Shown here in pieces: positions 48,001 to 58,900 of a stretch of 64,000 nucleotides of DNA; position 1 is the stretch's first letter, and the number at the start of each line of letters is the position of its first letter. The DNA is taken from the NCBI GenBank assembly GCA_047967505.1, contig CM106539.1. One strand, given 5' to 3'. A program made the position numbers and the translations under genes. The notes beneath the pieces were generated by a model. It was given only the letters and a program-made list of their open reading frames with translations, was not told the origin of the DNA and made no database searches. The DNA is from Dipteris shenzhenensis (Eukaryota; Polypodiophyta; Polypodiopsida; Gleicheniales).

Positions 48001-48305
48001 ATGGGCAGAGAATGGGGCTGCCACATGGGCAGCACATGAGCTGTCATGTGGACAGCACAAGAGACCTTGTGCAGGAGAGATGGCGGGGGACATGAAGCCC
48101 TGGATATGACCTGGCAAGATGGAACTTCAGAGCAAGCGTATGGCCTGCAGCAGAGCCCTATGAAGGACGCGATGACATCAGCAGGGTGTACGGATCCATA
48201 TGGCGCTGGAGAAGGGCCTGGCAGAGGCACAACATGGCGGGGGTTATCAGCAGCCTGGTCGGCCAGGTATAGGGCTGGTAGGGCTGGTTCCAGCCAGGCT
48301 ACCAT
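45040..48305. other. GC-richer spacer with unassigned frames
   Basis: The longest plus frames are 46088-46525 (145 aa) and 47577-48095 (172 aa). Neither shows a recognised domain and their composition looks incidental. A TATAAAAGG at 45820-45828 resembles a promoter or LTR TATA box. A GCCACATGGGCAG motif is repeated three times near 47995-48055. Repeat C copy 2 lies at 47050-47212. Confidence 0.4.
47050..47212. repeat. Dispersed repeat C, copy 2
   Basis: Same orientation as 43331-43492, with a few substitutions and small indels. Confidence 0.85.
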
Positions 48306-50233
48306 GGTACCGTTCATAGTCGGTGGATGTTTTTTCTCGAGCGATTTATGAAAACTTGAAGGGATTTGCAAGGCAAAGAGCACGACCAGAAGCAAGCATG
48401 GTAGAGGGATGGCTTATGCAAGAGTCATTAGTATATATCATCGAGTTTCTTGCATCCATGGATCGTGATATGCCACAAGCTTGGCATAACAAAGATGATG
48501 ATCGCATCGTTGGCAAGGTTCCCCAAAGAAAAGGGATTGAAAGAAAGATGAGCGAAGAGCAAATGGAAAAATGCAATAAGTTTTGTATCCTCAATAAGCA
48601 AGGAGATGCAGAAGTGGATTGAGAGAGTGAAGTAGCCAAAGCAGAAAGAATAGTTACAAGGAAGAGATTCATAGTAATTTACAGGCGATCGCAACTATAT
48701 CCACGGGATCTTGCCCTTCTCCCTACTCACATGTCATTTGATTGGCTATAACTGGCTCTACGAAAAGCCAAATGCGATGGAGAGACAGTAAACGAGCACG
48801 AGCAAGAGTTATCATCTGGATGTATGATGCATTAAGTTTCTTACCTCTGGACTTAATTAAGTAATTATTTGTGGCAATATACGCTATAAAATATATGCAC
48901 ATCTTCATTGTTTTAATGATGCTCTTTTGCAGTACAAAAAGTACAGTGCATTATGGTCATATGGACAACATTTTTGCGTGGAACGCATCGATTCAAAGAG
49001 AGTCACGTATGATTGTGGACTCATGGCTAACTTCACACAAGATAGCCGAGCAAGTGCTTCGGATACCAATGTTCTCTCCTAACAGTTGGATTATTGTGGG
49101 ACCATATGCGAAATCTATGCAATTGATTTCAGACGATTTAGTATTTTCATTCTTGATGTAAAATGGTTTAGAACTATTTACAATGGTCCCCATGTGATAG
49201 TGAGAAAAGACAGTAGCGGTTTCTTTGCAATAGACTCCACCAAACTTTAGACCGATGAAAGTGATACTTTTGTTCTTCCCGAGCATTGTGAGCAAGTGCA
49301 TACTAATGATTTCATTAATCAAAGCTTTCATTTTTAAAGATCCATTCATACATGTACTTAAGCATAATTTCATATATATAATTTATGGCATTTGGCACCT
49401 ATCTTCAATATAGGTGGTTTTTCATCAAGATCGTTCTGATCTAAGATGGTGGTACATGATCCAAGTTGCACCACGAAGTAAGCAAAATTTTGAAGATAGG
49501 GATGTGGATATGGAGATGCCACTACCAATGCTGGATCCAATTGATGCAGACAGATCTAGCGAAGAAGATGAAGATCACAATATGAGTCAAGAGGAAGATA
49601 TGCATAATGACATTGTACGGGTGGAAGATGGGGATCACGATATTGAGGAAGAAGATGACGATCATCAAGAATCACCATAGTTTATTGAAGAGGATGATCA
49701 AGTCTTAGGTGAATATACGATGCTAGAGTACGATGATGATATAGGAGATCAACTCGGTATAGAGTTAGAGATAGACTTGTTTGGCATGTTAGACTTGTCT
49801 CATTGATTGTTTGAAGCCGTTGATGTAAATTATCTTCATTGATTTTTTTCATCTTAAACTTGGACATGAATATATGAGCTTCAAACTTGATGTACATGCT
49901 CTTGTACTTTTATTCTCTCAAAGGATCAAACATGTATGAAAAGGAAAAAAAAATTGTCATTAGGAAAAACTATCTTTAAAGATCGGTATGGGAAAAAACA
50001 CTATAAAATGTCACTATGGGAAACTCTCATTGTCGCTATATAACGACCATTCATAGGTCTAGTAAGTGTCTCTATATAGTGACTCTCTTTAAAGGTCGCT
50101 ATATAGCGACACTTATCTAAAGTCACTATATAGCGACACTTAACTAATCCCGCTTTGATTATCAATGATTAGCACCTCGCATGTGCTAAACATTGGTGCT
50201 TAAGCATCGGAATAGGGCCTGTGTGTAGTAGTG
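48306..50233 (+). mobile_element. CACTA element 3' half, ending in subterminal repeats and TAGTG
   Basis: Holds the C-terminal half of a CACTA transposase-like gene (48323-49806), then four GTCGCTATATAGCGAC-type palindromic subterminal repeats (about 50030-50145), and ends TGTGTAGTAGTG at 50233, complementary to a CACTA start. The 5' half, with the TNP2 catalytic part, is not seen to the left. A related fragment lies at about 58150-58900. Confidence 0.75.
48323..49806 (+). pseudogene. CACTA transposase-associated C-terminal domains (DUF4218/DUF4216 type)
   Basis: The frame at 48323-48622 carries ENLKGFARQRARPEASMVEG followed by WLMQESLVYI, the C-terminal pattern of DUF4218 in TNP2-type genes. 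At 49150-49280 the pattern KWFRT...VRKDSSGFFAIDSTKL followed by SDTFVLPEHCEQ matches DUF4216. An intron-like gap ends ATATAG, and then VFHQDRSDLRWWYMIQVAPR continues at 49414. An acidic tail (EEDEDHNMSQEEDMHND) is cut by a TAG at 49678-49680 but stays in frame to a TGA at 49804-49806. Another stop follows DSTKL, so the gene is dead. These domains accompany the transposase; their biochemical role is not defined. Confidence 0.75.
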
Positions 50234-50904
50234 ACATTTATCTAAGGGCAGGTATTCCAAGGAACACAGTGTTGAAGTGGATAGAGACTTCACCATTGTG
50301 ATGGCCTGGAATCCTTGCCCTTCCTACTGCTGACAAACATGCTTCCCTTTGACTTCCCTAAAAATAAGCATATCCTTCAAAGCTTTTAGCTTTATGCTTA
50401 TGCATAAAGATTTAAGATAAGATACGGTGCATATCCTTCAAAGCTTTAAGCTTTCTTTTTGGAAAAGCATGAAAAATTTATCACTTGTTTCTCTTAATAT
50501 TCTTAACTAGAATCGCTTCCTCCCTTGCTATCCTAATCGAAAGATTATCATCTGCCAAGTTCTTGAGCACCAACCATCCCACCAACACACTGCACACAAA
50601 GAGAGAAATCAAAAGACACTCTCGATTAAGATAGCAAGGTAGGAAGTGAGTCCATTCAAGAATATGAAGAGAAAAAAGTGATGATATAACTTTTTCATGC
50701 TTCGCCTCCATTTTCTTCTATTTTCTCCCTTGAAGCTTTATTACCATTTTGAAGCATGTGCTTCAAAGATTTATGCATATGCTTTAACGCTTTAAGCTTT
50801 AAGCATATGCTTCTTCCCTTTAAAGATTAATTTTACTAAATTCTAAAGTTTAAATAAAATCTTTTCAAAAGTTTAAATAAACACTCCCATTTTGTTTTGT
50901 GAAG
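50234..50904. other. Spacer, no gene seen
   Basis: Repeated GCATATCCTTCAAAGCTTTAAGCTT and related motifs at 50370-50450 and 50750-50820 form a loose low-complexity repeat. Nothing else recognised. Confidence 0.45.
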
Positions 50905-50905
50905 G

Positions 50906-51833
50906 ATGCCGACTGGAGGATCAAGTGGTAAGAAGAGACGCTCCTCCAATAGTACTACCCCAGGTAGTAGTATGGGGATGCCTTGCAAATTACTCGCAAT
51001 GCTACATCCTAATACCAGGGAAACACTCTTGCGTGATTGGGACGAGCAGTGTCGGGTCCACTCATCCCATAGAGATCTCCCAAGGCACCATTGAAGGTAG
51101 ACCTAGGGAGAGAGAGAGCCATTGTCAATGTAGACGATGGGGCTTTGGTAAAGCTAGTGCCACTAGGGGGAGTCAAGTTGGCTCCCAAACTTCCACCACC
51201 CTCTCCTATGAGGTTAACAGGGAGTACGAAATAATAATGGATTCTAGAGGTACTCGGACTATAAACCAAATGCAATGGCTTGCCTCCTCCGAATTCAACA
51301 AGGTGGTGATGCATTTTTGCAAGCAGCCACAAAAGAAAGGGGATTATATTCTTAATACATTAAAGGAGAAGCTACCTATGCCATCTGAGGACATTGAGTT
51401 TGATAATCATTGACTGCTGAATAAAATAGCCGAGGCGTTGGTCACAAAAAGATCAAATCCGCAAGAAGGATCCCAAGGCACCGCCAAAAGTAGACCTAGG
51501 GAGAGAGAGAACCATCACTGATGTAGATGATCAGGAGTTGGTACAAGTAGTGCTGTTGGGGGAGTCAAGTTGACTCCCAAACTTCCACCACCCTCCCTTA
51601 TGAGGCTAATAAGGAGGATGACATAAAAATGGATTCGAGAGGTACCCAGGTTATAAATTGAATGCACAAGCTTCAAATCCTCCAAATGCAACAAGGTGGT
51701 GATGGATATTTGCAAGCAGCCACAAAAGAAAAAGAATAATATCCTTAATACATTAAAGGTTGAGTTCCATATGCCATCTAAGGACCTTGAGTTCAACAAT
51801 CGTTGCATGCTGAATAAAATAGCCCAAATGATG
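50906..51833 (+). other. Coding-like block with a 393-bp tandem duplication, unrecognised
   Basis: A plus frame starts MPTGGSSGKKRRSSNST and continues to LLRDWDEQCRVHSS. It is followed by a unit (about 51077-51437) repeated at about 51470-51833. Both units encode a similar segment beginning with VDLGRER and another with CKQPQKK...ILNTLK, in shifting frames. The paired substitutions look like old coding sequence. No domain is recognised; it could be a decayed transposon gene. Confidence 0.4.
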
Positions 51834-52477
51834 ACAATTTTAAATTTGAATAACATTGACTCCTTTTCACAGACTAGCCACAACAATCAACCACATAGAA
51901 TATCAAACTCCATAATTATCATCAAGATAAGAAAGCTTCCTCTTATGTCTTCTTAGAATCTTACTATGATCAGATTTCAGTTTGCATGCTAACCAATAGC
52001 CTGCACAATCTATTATATCCTTTCTTCACACAAGCCTACAATATTACACATCTCTTCTTGACTCCTCCATGAATCCCATGATAATATCTCTCACATTGAG
52101 ATCAGTCAAGGATAGCCCCAGACCTCTGTAATCAAGTGAACCATCTGCCTCGTATGCTCAAAAATTGCCACCCTGTTTGCTCCTTTGAAAATCCACCACC
52201 TTAGACCTAAGACAGATAGCTGCTTTTGATATGCCTTGCTGGGTGAGTTGCCTCTTTAGCTTGCTTAGTTACAATAGCAGCCCACTAGCAATGTTGTCTT
52301 CTACCCACGAGCTCCCATCGAAATCATTTAAGTATCAGGTGATCCAAGCTTTCACTTTCAGTAGTCATCCCAGCTATTATCTTCTGATTGCAAGCAAGCT
52401 AAACAACATCCATGATATACAATACCCGGCTGAGATGCAACTTCAACCCACAAAGGTAGCCATAGCACTCAATATGC
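51834..52477. other. Spacer, no gene seen
   Basis: Nothing recognised between the tandem block and the copia-2 plus copy. Confidence 0.45.
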
Positions 52478-55400
52478 AAGGCACCACACAGCCTGCATAC
52501 GCAGTTGAGCGACCTCCATCGAGCACTTCAACAACGAGCTCTTACCTTCGATGCTAGTGATGCTCCAACATGCCAAAAGTTGACTCAATTGCCAACCTCT
52601 ACGAGCAACAACGGACGCTCCATCAACAACAAGACTGACTGGCAATACGAAGATGAACCTTGTGAGTTGATGGAATCTTTCACAGATTTCATCTGAATCT
52701 AAATCAATGCTAGAGCATCAAATAACATTATTTCAAACTGTTGTAGATTTTGGGGAATCTCACCTCACCAAGGGTGGATAGTTGATCGACATGTGGTAGC
52801 TTTCGAACCATACTTGAGGATAACTCTATCTACACATGTGGCACCATAGCACATTACCACATAATATCACATGCCACATCTGTGTTATTTGCCATGTGGT
52901 AGCTTATCCCAACATGTGGCAACCTTGCCGCATCACCCACAGTGGTCATGCCATCAGGCTTGTCTTGCCACATCATTAGTGGCCCTGCTTGTGCCATGTT
53001 TTTAGTCCTATTTGTCACCTCAACACAATGCCATGTCACAAGTCCAACTCATCAACTCGCGGGGTTCACTATGTATAAAACCTATGTATCATGTGCTTTC
53101 AAGGCCTATTTATAAAACCCAGGTTATCTGTGAAATTTTCCTAAAATCTTTTTTTTGAAAACTTCTGTAAGTGAAAGTGTAAAACAAAATGAGATTAAAT
53201 ATATCCTTATTTTGAACTCATGTGATACTCACATATATTATTGAGTGAACCCCTCAAGCTCATCAATGCCACATCATCACAATGGCAGCATTAATAGTCA
53301 AAGTCAAATTGCCATGTCATCATTGAGAAATCATCAAATTTCCATGCTACCATGTAGGCATCACTACCACGTGGCACAATCCCTTAGTAGGATTAATTTC
53401 TCCTTCACAAGCACACTTGGCACCCTCCATGTGCATAGGCCTGCAACATCACATAGTGCCCTATAGGCATAGCCCTTGCCAGGCATAGTTTTGCATGTGA
53501 ATCTGATTGCCACATCATCATTTTCAACCTTTTTGCCCCTCCACCTAAATCAACCCATCTCTGTTGACCCAGGAAGAATTTGAGGGTGCTCCAAAAAGAA
53601 AAAATGCTCTATAGGATCATCACATCATGCACAAATTTTGGCTCATGTATCACACACTTTTTAGCCTCGTCATCAAATTCATTTCTTGCATGCACACAAT
53701 CCTCTACATCGATGCATTTCACCCATGACTTAAAAAGAACAAAAGAAAATGAAGTATTTGTTGTTTCCCAGGTGTTTTACATTGCTCCACACTTCGTCTA
53801 GATGTAGATCAAAGTAGATTAGATAATCCATATAGGAGACAACTCAAAAGCAACCAATCAAAGCCATGCCCTAAAATTCCCAAATAGTTCCTAGTCCCTA
53901 TGCTCACATGCAGTTTCACATCATCACATGTACTGAAACCCAATCTTCCACACTTCACTGAGTAGAATTTATAGTTTTGAGAGGTATTGGCTAATTGATT
54001 AGTGCGCAAATTGGACATTATTTGATTTTGCAGTCACATGCCTTCATTGTAAAGTCTTATCGGCTATTTTTATTGCATTGTGCATGCTATTTTTCAGCCT
54101 TATGAAGCCACTTGTCTATTACCGACATCATATTCCATAGAATCCTTATAATAGATTGGAATATATTACAGTTCTATATTTACTGACATTTCAAGTTGCA
54201 ATTGATTTAGAAAGTGTTTTTCACATGCACTTTGAGTACGATCTTGCACCATGTGAATGACTAGCAACATCAATTTGAAGGCATCTACTAAGTTAGACAA
54301 CTCAAGTTATGGCTCATGGAAATATCAAATGGAGACCATTCTACTTTAATACAAATGGGAGTATGTCAATGGGTCTACATATAGACCATCTAGCAATCTA
54401 GCAGCAATTTTCACCATTGTTGCAACACAAGCAGAAGGTCTACACCTCTATCAACGATGTCCACACCTGTAGTAGATCCTACCATTGCCTAAGCACAAGA
54501 AGAATGGGATAAGAAATACAAATATGCATATGCTTTGATCAAATAAAATGTGTAAGATATCATGCTAGGATAGCTCATCATAATTGGAAGACATCAAAAG
54601 AAGCATGGGATATGCTAGCAACACTTTATGAGTTTCAAAATACATCCAAGATTCTCACATTGAGAAACTAGATCAACCAGAGTTTTCGCAACAACAGCAA
54701 ACAATGAAACTGATCATGCTTACATTTAAAAAAATAAGGCTTACAATAATCCACTTGTAGCACTTGGAGAAACTATGAATCTTGCAAAAATGGTTCAAGT
54801 CATCTTGAATTTACTAGGAGAGGGATATGAGAATCTAGTCTAGGGTGTTGCCGTTCAACAATAAATTCCAACATTAGAAGAGCTATAGTCAGTGTTACTT
54901 GGTGAAGAACTCGAGATTCAGACCATTCAAGCATGCAAAGGTCATTCAAAGGATCAAGTATTTATAGCTTTAGACAGAGATAAAGTGAGAGGTAGAGCAT
55001 CTCAGCAAAGTGGTCATCATCATCAACAAAATCAGCATCAACAGCATTAACATTCATAGAAGCATCACATCATCATCCAAGAGGACATCATTATCCAACA
55101 GAGTAAGATTTCAAGGAAGAGGTAATGCATCGAGGTCAATCCAGCACCAATCAAGGGAAGAGGAAATAATCATGGTGGGCATTCAAGTCATAGTCATTAT
55201 GCTATTGGAAACTTATAATAAGTATCTTTCAAGTGAGGATATGCGGAATACTGATGCAATGTACCTTGACATTAATTGAAATTACAAAGGGGAATGCATT
55301 TATCAAGTAGATCAAGCAGATCAAGATCCTTGGTACATTGACAGTGGTGCATCATCACACATGACAAAGCATCTACATGGTTCACAGAGATGAAACCATT

Positions 55401-55638
55401 AGAAGGACCATCGACGAATGTTATCTACACTGCAGATAACACACCAAATCCAGTTCAAGGGAAAGGAATTGTCCCTATGAACAATTTCACTGGTACAAAA
55501 GGATTGGTGAAAGATGTACTCTATGTTCCAAAGCTCAGCAAGAACCTCTTATCAGTTGGGCAAATGACAGAACACAACTATCGAGTCATCTTTGATGGAG
55601 ATGAGTGCATGATCAGAGACAAATCTAGAGGATATTAG
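52478..55638 (+). mobile_element. Decayed copia element, family 2, plus copy (inverted partner of 30034-33543)
   Basis: LTR/leader 52478-54256 with a conserved TTTATAAAA (53109-53117), gag from ATG 54257, protease DSGASSHMT at about 55340, and the gag-pre-integrase segment to 55638, where homology stops at DKSRGY. Integrase and RT are absent. Compared with the minus copy it lacks about 300 bp before gag. Both copies are broken at different places, so they are independent remnants or one was split by rearrangement. Confidence 0.85.
54257..55638 (+). pseudogene. Copia-2 gag-protease remnant
   Basis: Begins MTSNINLKASTKLDNSSYGS then WKYQMETILL and a stop. Later frames carry the His/Gln-rich stretch (55010-55110) and an intact-looking protease motif WYIDSGASSHMT. 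The final frame (55390-55638) has DVLYVPKLSKNLLSVGQ. Multiple stops make it non-functional. Confidence 0.85.
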
Positions 55639-56897
55639 CTGATATGCCTTGCTGATGGTATGCTTCTAGTGTAGGTCTTCACATGGTCACCTCTTCTTCC
55701 TTTTTCTATGTTCTTGCAATTTAGCTCAATGACTCCAATAGAACACTTGACCTATCTACTCATATAAAGATAGAGTCTACCGTGCATCTCTATCTACACG
55801 GCTGATCAACTCCTTGAATTCCCTCTTTGGAAACCTTGATTAATCAGCTTATCTTCCTCTCTTCTCATTGAATTTGGATTATAATCCATGTGAGTGGGAT
55901 CTTGGGCTAAAGGTGTAAACTCCTTACGTTGCTCTTGGGTGGACTCATTCCTCCTCTAATTTCCAAAGGAGAACTCTCTCTATTAGAAGGTTCTTGTATG
56001 AAAGAGGAAGGTAATTTTATCAGTGGGTTATCATATCAAGATGTGTATACACCTCACCTAATGGACCCTCTTTAGGAGGAGGTCATGGTGTTCTTTCTCT
56101 CTCCTTATGGCAATGGGGGAAATGTTACAAGTTCATTATTATGCATTTCTTTCTCCTTCCATTATTCCTTTTACTAATTTCAAAAATTTGACTCCTTGTA
56201 ATCTCAAAATAGAGGTTTACAACTCAAATGTTATAGACTTAGTGCTACTTATCCACCTTCTTCTTTGTTTATGCCAGAAAACAAGCTGAGATAAGCCATT
56301 CTCCCTTGTCTTTTCTTGGAAACATGTACATTGTAGGGGTTATATATGATGGGTAGATAAAATTTTGTTCCAATTGGACCTTTGTTAGAGAGAATGGGAA
56401 TCCTTTTCTTCCACAAATGTGACAATTTAAGGGCACATTCCACAGGGGGTCACCAAGTAGGGATGCCCATTCATTGTCCAAAAGTAGAAGCAAAAATTTT
56501 AGAGACAACCTCTCGCTTGGCAAGCTCAAAATTTTAGCTCACTTGCATGTGTCATGCCCTCTTTATCCTCTTCTATCATGTTGTTCTTCTTTCCTTTGTC
56601 CCTATCACATGACACACAAATGAGTTCTTATTTTTCCATCCCTTTGTTGGATTGTTACCATTTCTCCTCAATTAGTAGAGAAACTAAGACTCTATGACTG
56701 TTTACTAGGCCCTCCTACAACCTTCATGCTACAGTAAGCACCGTTGTGACCTCTACATAGATGTTTCTTTCTACAACCTACTTGTTTCCTACTCTAGGCT
56801 GACTAACTATGTGCTAGGACATATCCTATGCACTCTCTTAGTCAGGTATGACTTGTATGAGAGAGAATCATCCTTCCAATAGAAGGGTGGAAGATGG
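55639..56897. other. Spacer, no gene seen
   Basis: Short frames only. It may be the body of an unrecognised LTR, since a primer site follows at 57086. Confidence 0.4.
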
Positions 56898-57085
56898 TGT
56901 TGAGGATTCCTCTCAACATCATGAGTTCATATGTGTGTAGCTCTAACACATAGAGTGCTAAAAAGGCACAAGGTTTAGAAGCCCTAACTAATATAGTACA
57001 TAGTTAGTGATTTGTGGTGTGCTCTCTAACTGTTCCCTCTCTCCTCATATCCACTCTTCTCCTCTTTTCTCTCCATATTTGTTCA
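56898..57085 (+). repeat. Isolated LTR fragment
   Basis: Ends TTGTTCA directly before a tRNA-iMet primer site. A plausible TG start is TGTTGAGG at 56898, giving 188 bp, but the left edge could be further out. No partner LTR is found. Confidence 0.4.
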
Positions 57086-57095
57086 TGGTATCAGA
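57086..57095 (+). promoter_or_regulatory. Primer binding site, tRNA-iMet type
   Basis: TGGTATCAGA matches the first 10 bases of the standard copia site (TGGTATCAGAGC). It is followed by a leader with no recognisable gag before other sequence begins. Confidence 0.6.
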
Positions 57096-58149
57096 CTTTC
57101 CTTGCCTTTTGCCATCGCCATTGAGGCATTGCGATTCGTATGAGTGTGAGAGAGATCGAGAGCGATTGAGTGTCCTTTCACTTCCATTGAGGGATGGAGA
57201 TTTTCCATCCATAGGATTTCCGTTCATCTCCTTTGAGAGTTTGTGTGAAGTTAATGAGTGATTCCTTTGTGAGAGAGATTGAGAGTTTTGGAAGAGAGAT
57301 TTAGATAGGTATGTTTTTATTTGTGACTAAGAGAGCATTGTGTGAGTGTTCATTCCTTCATGAATTGTTGCTAATCTCTGTGGGAGAATTGTAGTTTGAG
57401 AATTCCGTCCATTGCTGTAAGATCGACCTCTACAACAAGTCTTGAGTGCTCTTTTTTCTGAGTGAGTGAGGATTGGAGAGGCTCAACAAAGCAACATCGA
57501 CTCGACCTCAAGGCCATCCATAGCAAGGGTGACTCACCTAAGCATAGGGCACGGGGCACTCCGCTCCATCTATGCTCCTTTGCAACAAAGAAGAGAGTAT
57601 TGTTAAAAGAGAGATTGCATCATTTTACACTCTGACAAGACACATGCATTCTTTAAAAGGAGCATTCACGAGTGACAACAAGCTTAGTGTTTGAAGTCCA
57701 TGATTGGCATAAGTTCTTACACGTACCCTTTTTTTATAATTATGTTCAAATCTTCAAATTAGTTTACAATGACTCTTATTAGAATGATTTTTTATTAGTA
57801 AATTTTAAATGCATATTTATATTTTATTCTTCCCTAGGGTTTTTAACAGAGGATGGACAAAGTGCAATATATAAGATGATTGGAGTTGTAAAGTCTGATT
57901 ATATATCTCTCAAATTTATTAAAATACCTTATGTATTTGATTTGTGATTACAAGATATATATGTATATCTTGATTGTTCAAGAGTATTTTTTAATTGTGC
58001 CACATTTATCTCATCTAAGGAGATTTCTATGGACTCCATTGAGAAGGCAGGAATAGACTCCATTGAAACTATGTGCTTGATGAAGTAGCAGTTTCCTACA
58101 TCAATGCTTACCATTCAAATGCAGTTACTTGTACATTTACTAGATGATG
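57096..58149. other. Retroelement leader and spacer, no gene seen
   Basis: Sequence after the primer site carries GAGAGAGAT-rich leader-like DNA to about 57300. No gag is recognised. Confidence 0.4.
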
Positions 58150-58900
58150 TGGCTATTATAGGAATAACACATAGTCAATGGATGTTTTTTCTTGAGATAT
58201 TTATGAAGACATTAAAGGTATTTGTACGTGAACAAGGCTCGAGGGAAGTATGGCGGCAGAGTGTTGGTTGATGCAGGAGTCATTAGTATATATTAGTGAA
58301 CTTCTTGCACATATGGATCCTACCATTCCACAACTTTGGGATGATAACATGATGAGCATATTGTTGGAGAAGTTGCTCAAGGAAAAGGTATCAAGAGAAA
58401 AGTGAATGAGTTTCTATGGCATAAAGCAAACACATTTTGTATTCTTAATATCATGAATATACAAAAGTGGTTATCAAAGATATGAGGATGAGCAGGTCAA
58501 AAGAAATGCACATAGAAGATCACGCTCCACCTGTAAAGAGCAGAAAACCCGAGGTATCATTTCATGTTCCATGATTTGATTGATATATAATCATATACAT
58601 ATACATATATATGTATATGGATATGATTATATATCAAAGATATGTGAAGTGATACTTTTGTGCTTCCTAAACAATGTGAGTAGGTATCATTTCATTTTCC
58701 ATGGTTTTATTGATATAATAGTTGAATATACATATATTATTTGTTAATGTGAATATTTAAAAACAAGGGTTCAAATCGATCATTAATAATGCTATTTTTT
58801 CTATTGATATAATGATATTTCATCCAAAAAGTATAGATCCAAGATGGTGGTATGCCATTCAAGCCAGCCCTATAGAGTTGTAAAGACCTACTACATGACC
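58150..58900 (+). pseudogene. CACTA DUF4218/DUF4216 fragment, second copy
   Basis: Reads FMKTLKVFVREQGSREVW, then a frame with WLMQESLVYISELLAHMD, TFCILNIMNIQKWLS, later SDTFVLPKQCE and SIDPRWWYAIQASP. Each matches the fragment at 48323-49500 in the same order. Frames shift and stops intervene. A 54-nt palindrome of TATA/CATA type at 58582-58635 has inserted between the pieces, flanked by a near-duplicate GGTATCATTTCAT stretch. Confidence 0.7.

Noticed and set aside
47577-48095. 172-aa frame as a protein-coding gene
   Set aside because: Low-complexity, Leu/Ser-rich, no domain, and internally repetitive at the nucleotide level near its end.
58582-58635. Regulatory hairpin
   Set aside because: A TA/CA-rich palindrome of this kind is readily produced by microsatellite slippage; no further support.
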